Source: an uncultured Eudoraea sp. (GTDB lineage: Bacteria; Bacteroidota; Bacteroidia; Flavobacteriales; Flavobacteriaceae). Taken from it: a DNA stretch of 25,654 nt. Below, in pieces: positions 25,265 through 25,654 of this stretch (positions are counted from its first letter, which is position 1; the number at the start of each line of letters is the position of its first letter). Under the pieces are notes generated by a model. It was not told the DNA's origin and did not search any database. It worked only from the letters and a program-made list of their open reading frames with translations. The position numbers and the translations under genes are program-made. The stretch spans positions 1 to 25,654 of the forward strand of contig CAJQNH010000237.1 in assembly GCA_905479615.1 (NCBI GenBank), in the 5' to 3' direction.

Positions 25265-25654
25265 ATGAAATTGAAACATGTTGTTAGTAGTTTTCTTGTA
25301 ATATTAGTGTTGTGGTCTTGTAAGGAAAAAGTAATGCCAGAGGAGACTGTTTTGGTCACTGATAAGGGGTTTGAATATGTAGTAGATCAATTTGCAGACC
25401 TAAGAGTACTCCGTTATCAGGTTCCGGGTTTCGAGGAACTTACCCTGAAAGAAAAAACATTGGTTTATTATTTAACGCAAGCCGGTTTAGCAGGTCGTGA
25501 CATTATGTGGGATCAGAATTACAGGCATAATCTTAAAATAAGGACGGCACTGGAAAACATTTATACCACATTTGCTGGCGATAAAACGACCTATGACTGG
25601 AACTCATTTGAAGTATATTTAAAACGAGTATGGTTCTCCAACGGAATTCATCAT
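25265..25654 (+). CDS. Dipeptidyl-peptidase III-like (M49 family) lipoprotein, N-terminal part
   Basis: ATG at 25265 opens a frame that is still open at the right edge after 130 codons, so the C-terminal part with the zinc site is not in the window. The start gives a lipoprotein signal ending in LVLWSC (Cys19). The mature part contains QFADLRVLRYQVPGFEEL, followed by LKEKTLVYYLTQAGLAGRDI and WDQNYRHNLKIR. I recognise these segments as typical of the Bacteroidota M49 peptidases, which are often mislabelled as dihydrofolate reductase. The enzyme would release dipeptides from peptide N-termini outside the cytoplasm. The identity rests on N-terminal similarity recalled from the family, because the HEXXGH-type motif cannot be seen. 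Confidence 0.75.
   Translation, partial: MKLKHVVSSFLVILVLWSCKEKVMPEETVLVTDKGFEYVVDQFADLRVLRYQVPGFEELTLKEKTLVYYLTQAGLAGRDIMWDQNYRHNLKIRTALENIYTTFAGDKTTYDWNSFEVYLKRVWFSNGIHH

Noticed and set aside
1..25654. Mobile element, CRISPR array, RNA gene or defence system
   Set aside because: I found no transposase, integrase, spaced direct repeats, tRNA- or rRNA-like sequence, or nuclease/toxin genes. Gene content and base composition are uniform across the window.

Overview
The window looks like a chromosomal segment of a member of the Flavobacteriia (Bacteroidota), probably marine or another free-living aerobe. The reasons are the low G+C content, many lipoprotein signals with a Lys- or Glu-rich tail after the Cys, families typical of that group (DUF2490, bifunctional alpha/beta hydrolase-OsmC, ThuA plus sugar dehydrogenase plus cytochrome c, M49 lipoprotein), weak Shine-Dalgarno signals, and promoter-like TAnnTTTG boxes. 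The assignment is inferred from gene content, not from a marker gene. I saw no rRNA, tRNA, transposase, integrase, phage gene or CRISPR array.

Layout. Positions 1-174 hold the start of an unrecognised minus-strand gene. A non-coding stretch follows, with a possible 30-residue membrane peptide (514-606) and a two-way terminator. Positions 728-2754 carry two oxidative-stress type genes on the minus strand, a Cu/Zn superoxide dismutase lipoprotein and an alpha/beta hydrolase fused to OsmC. A DUF2490 outer-membrane type protein comes next (2986-3672). From 11020 down to 3796 lies a minus-strand series: amidohydrolase A, amidohydrolase B (stop and start overlap by 4 bp), a CDP-alcohol phosphatidyltransferase, amidohydrolase C, then an S9 prolyl-oligopeptidase-type lipoprotein.

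Divergent from this series, 11273-14689 (+) is one very long reading frame for a secreted ThuA / glucose-sorbosone dehydrogenase / PKD / cytochrome c protein. It is cut by a single in-frame TAA at 12980-12982, and a clear terminator follows at 14714-14761. Minus-strand genes for an M1 aminopeptidase, a DUF2268-type HExxH lipoprotein and an M28 peptidase with a fibronectin-like tail fill 14782-19251. A trehalose block follows: a fused trehalose-phosphate synthase/phosphatase (minus) and a divergent GH15 glucoamylase/trehalase-like enzyme (plus). The window closes with a group II PLP-dependent decarboxylase (minus) and the start of an M49 dipeptidyl-peptidase III lipoprotein (plus).

How the genes fit together. 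Five peptidases or predicted peptidases (S9, M1, DUF2268, M28, M49) and three amidohydrolases of a subfamily that includes dipeptidases carry export signals. This suggests a neighbourhood devoted to breaking down peptides in the periplasm or at the cell surface. The trehalose genes may make and remove a compatible solute. The strongest anomaly is the broken 1,138-codon dehydrogenase/cytochrome gene. The most unusual gene grouping is the phospholipid-synthase-type membrane enzyme inside a run of three diverged amidohydrolases. I found no clearly new defence or mobile system.
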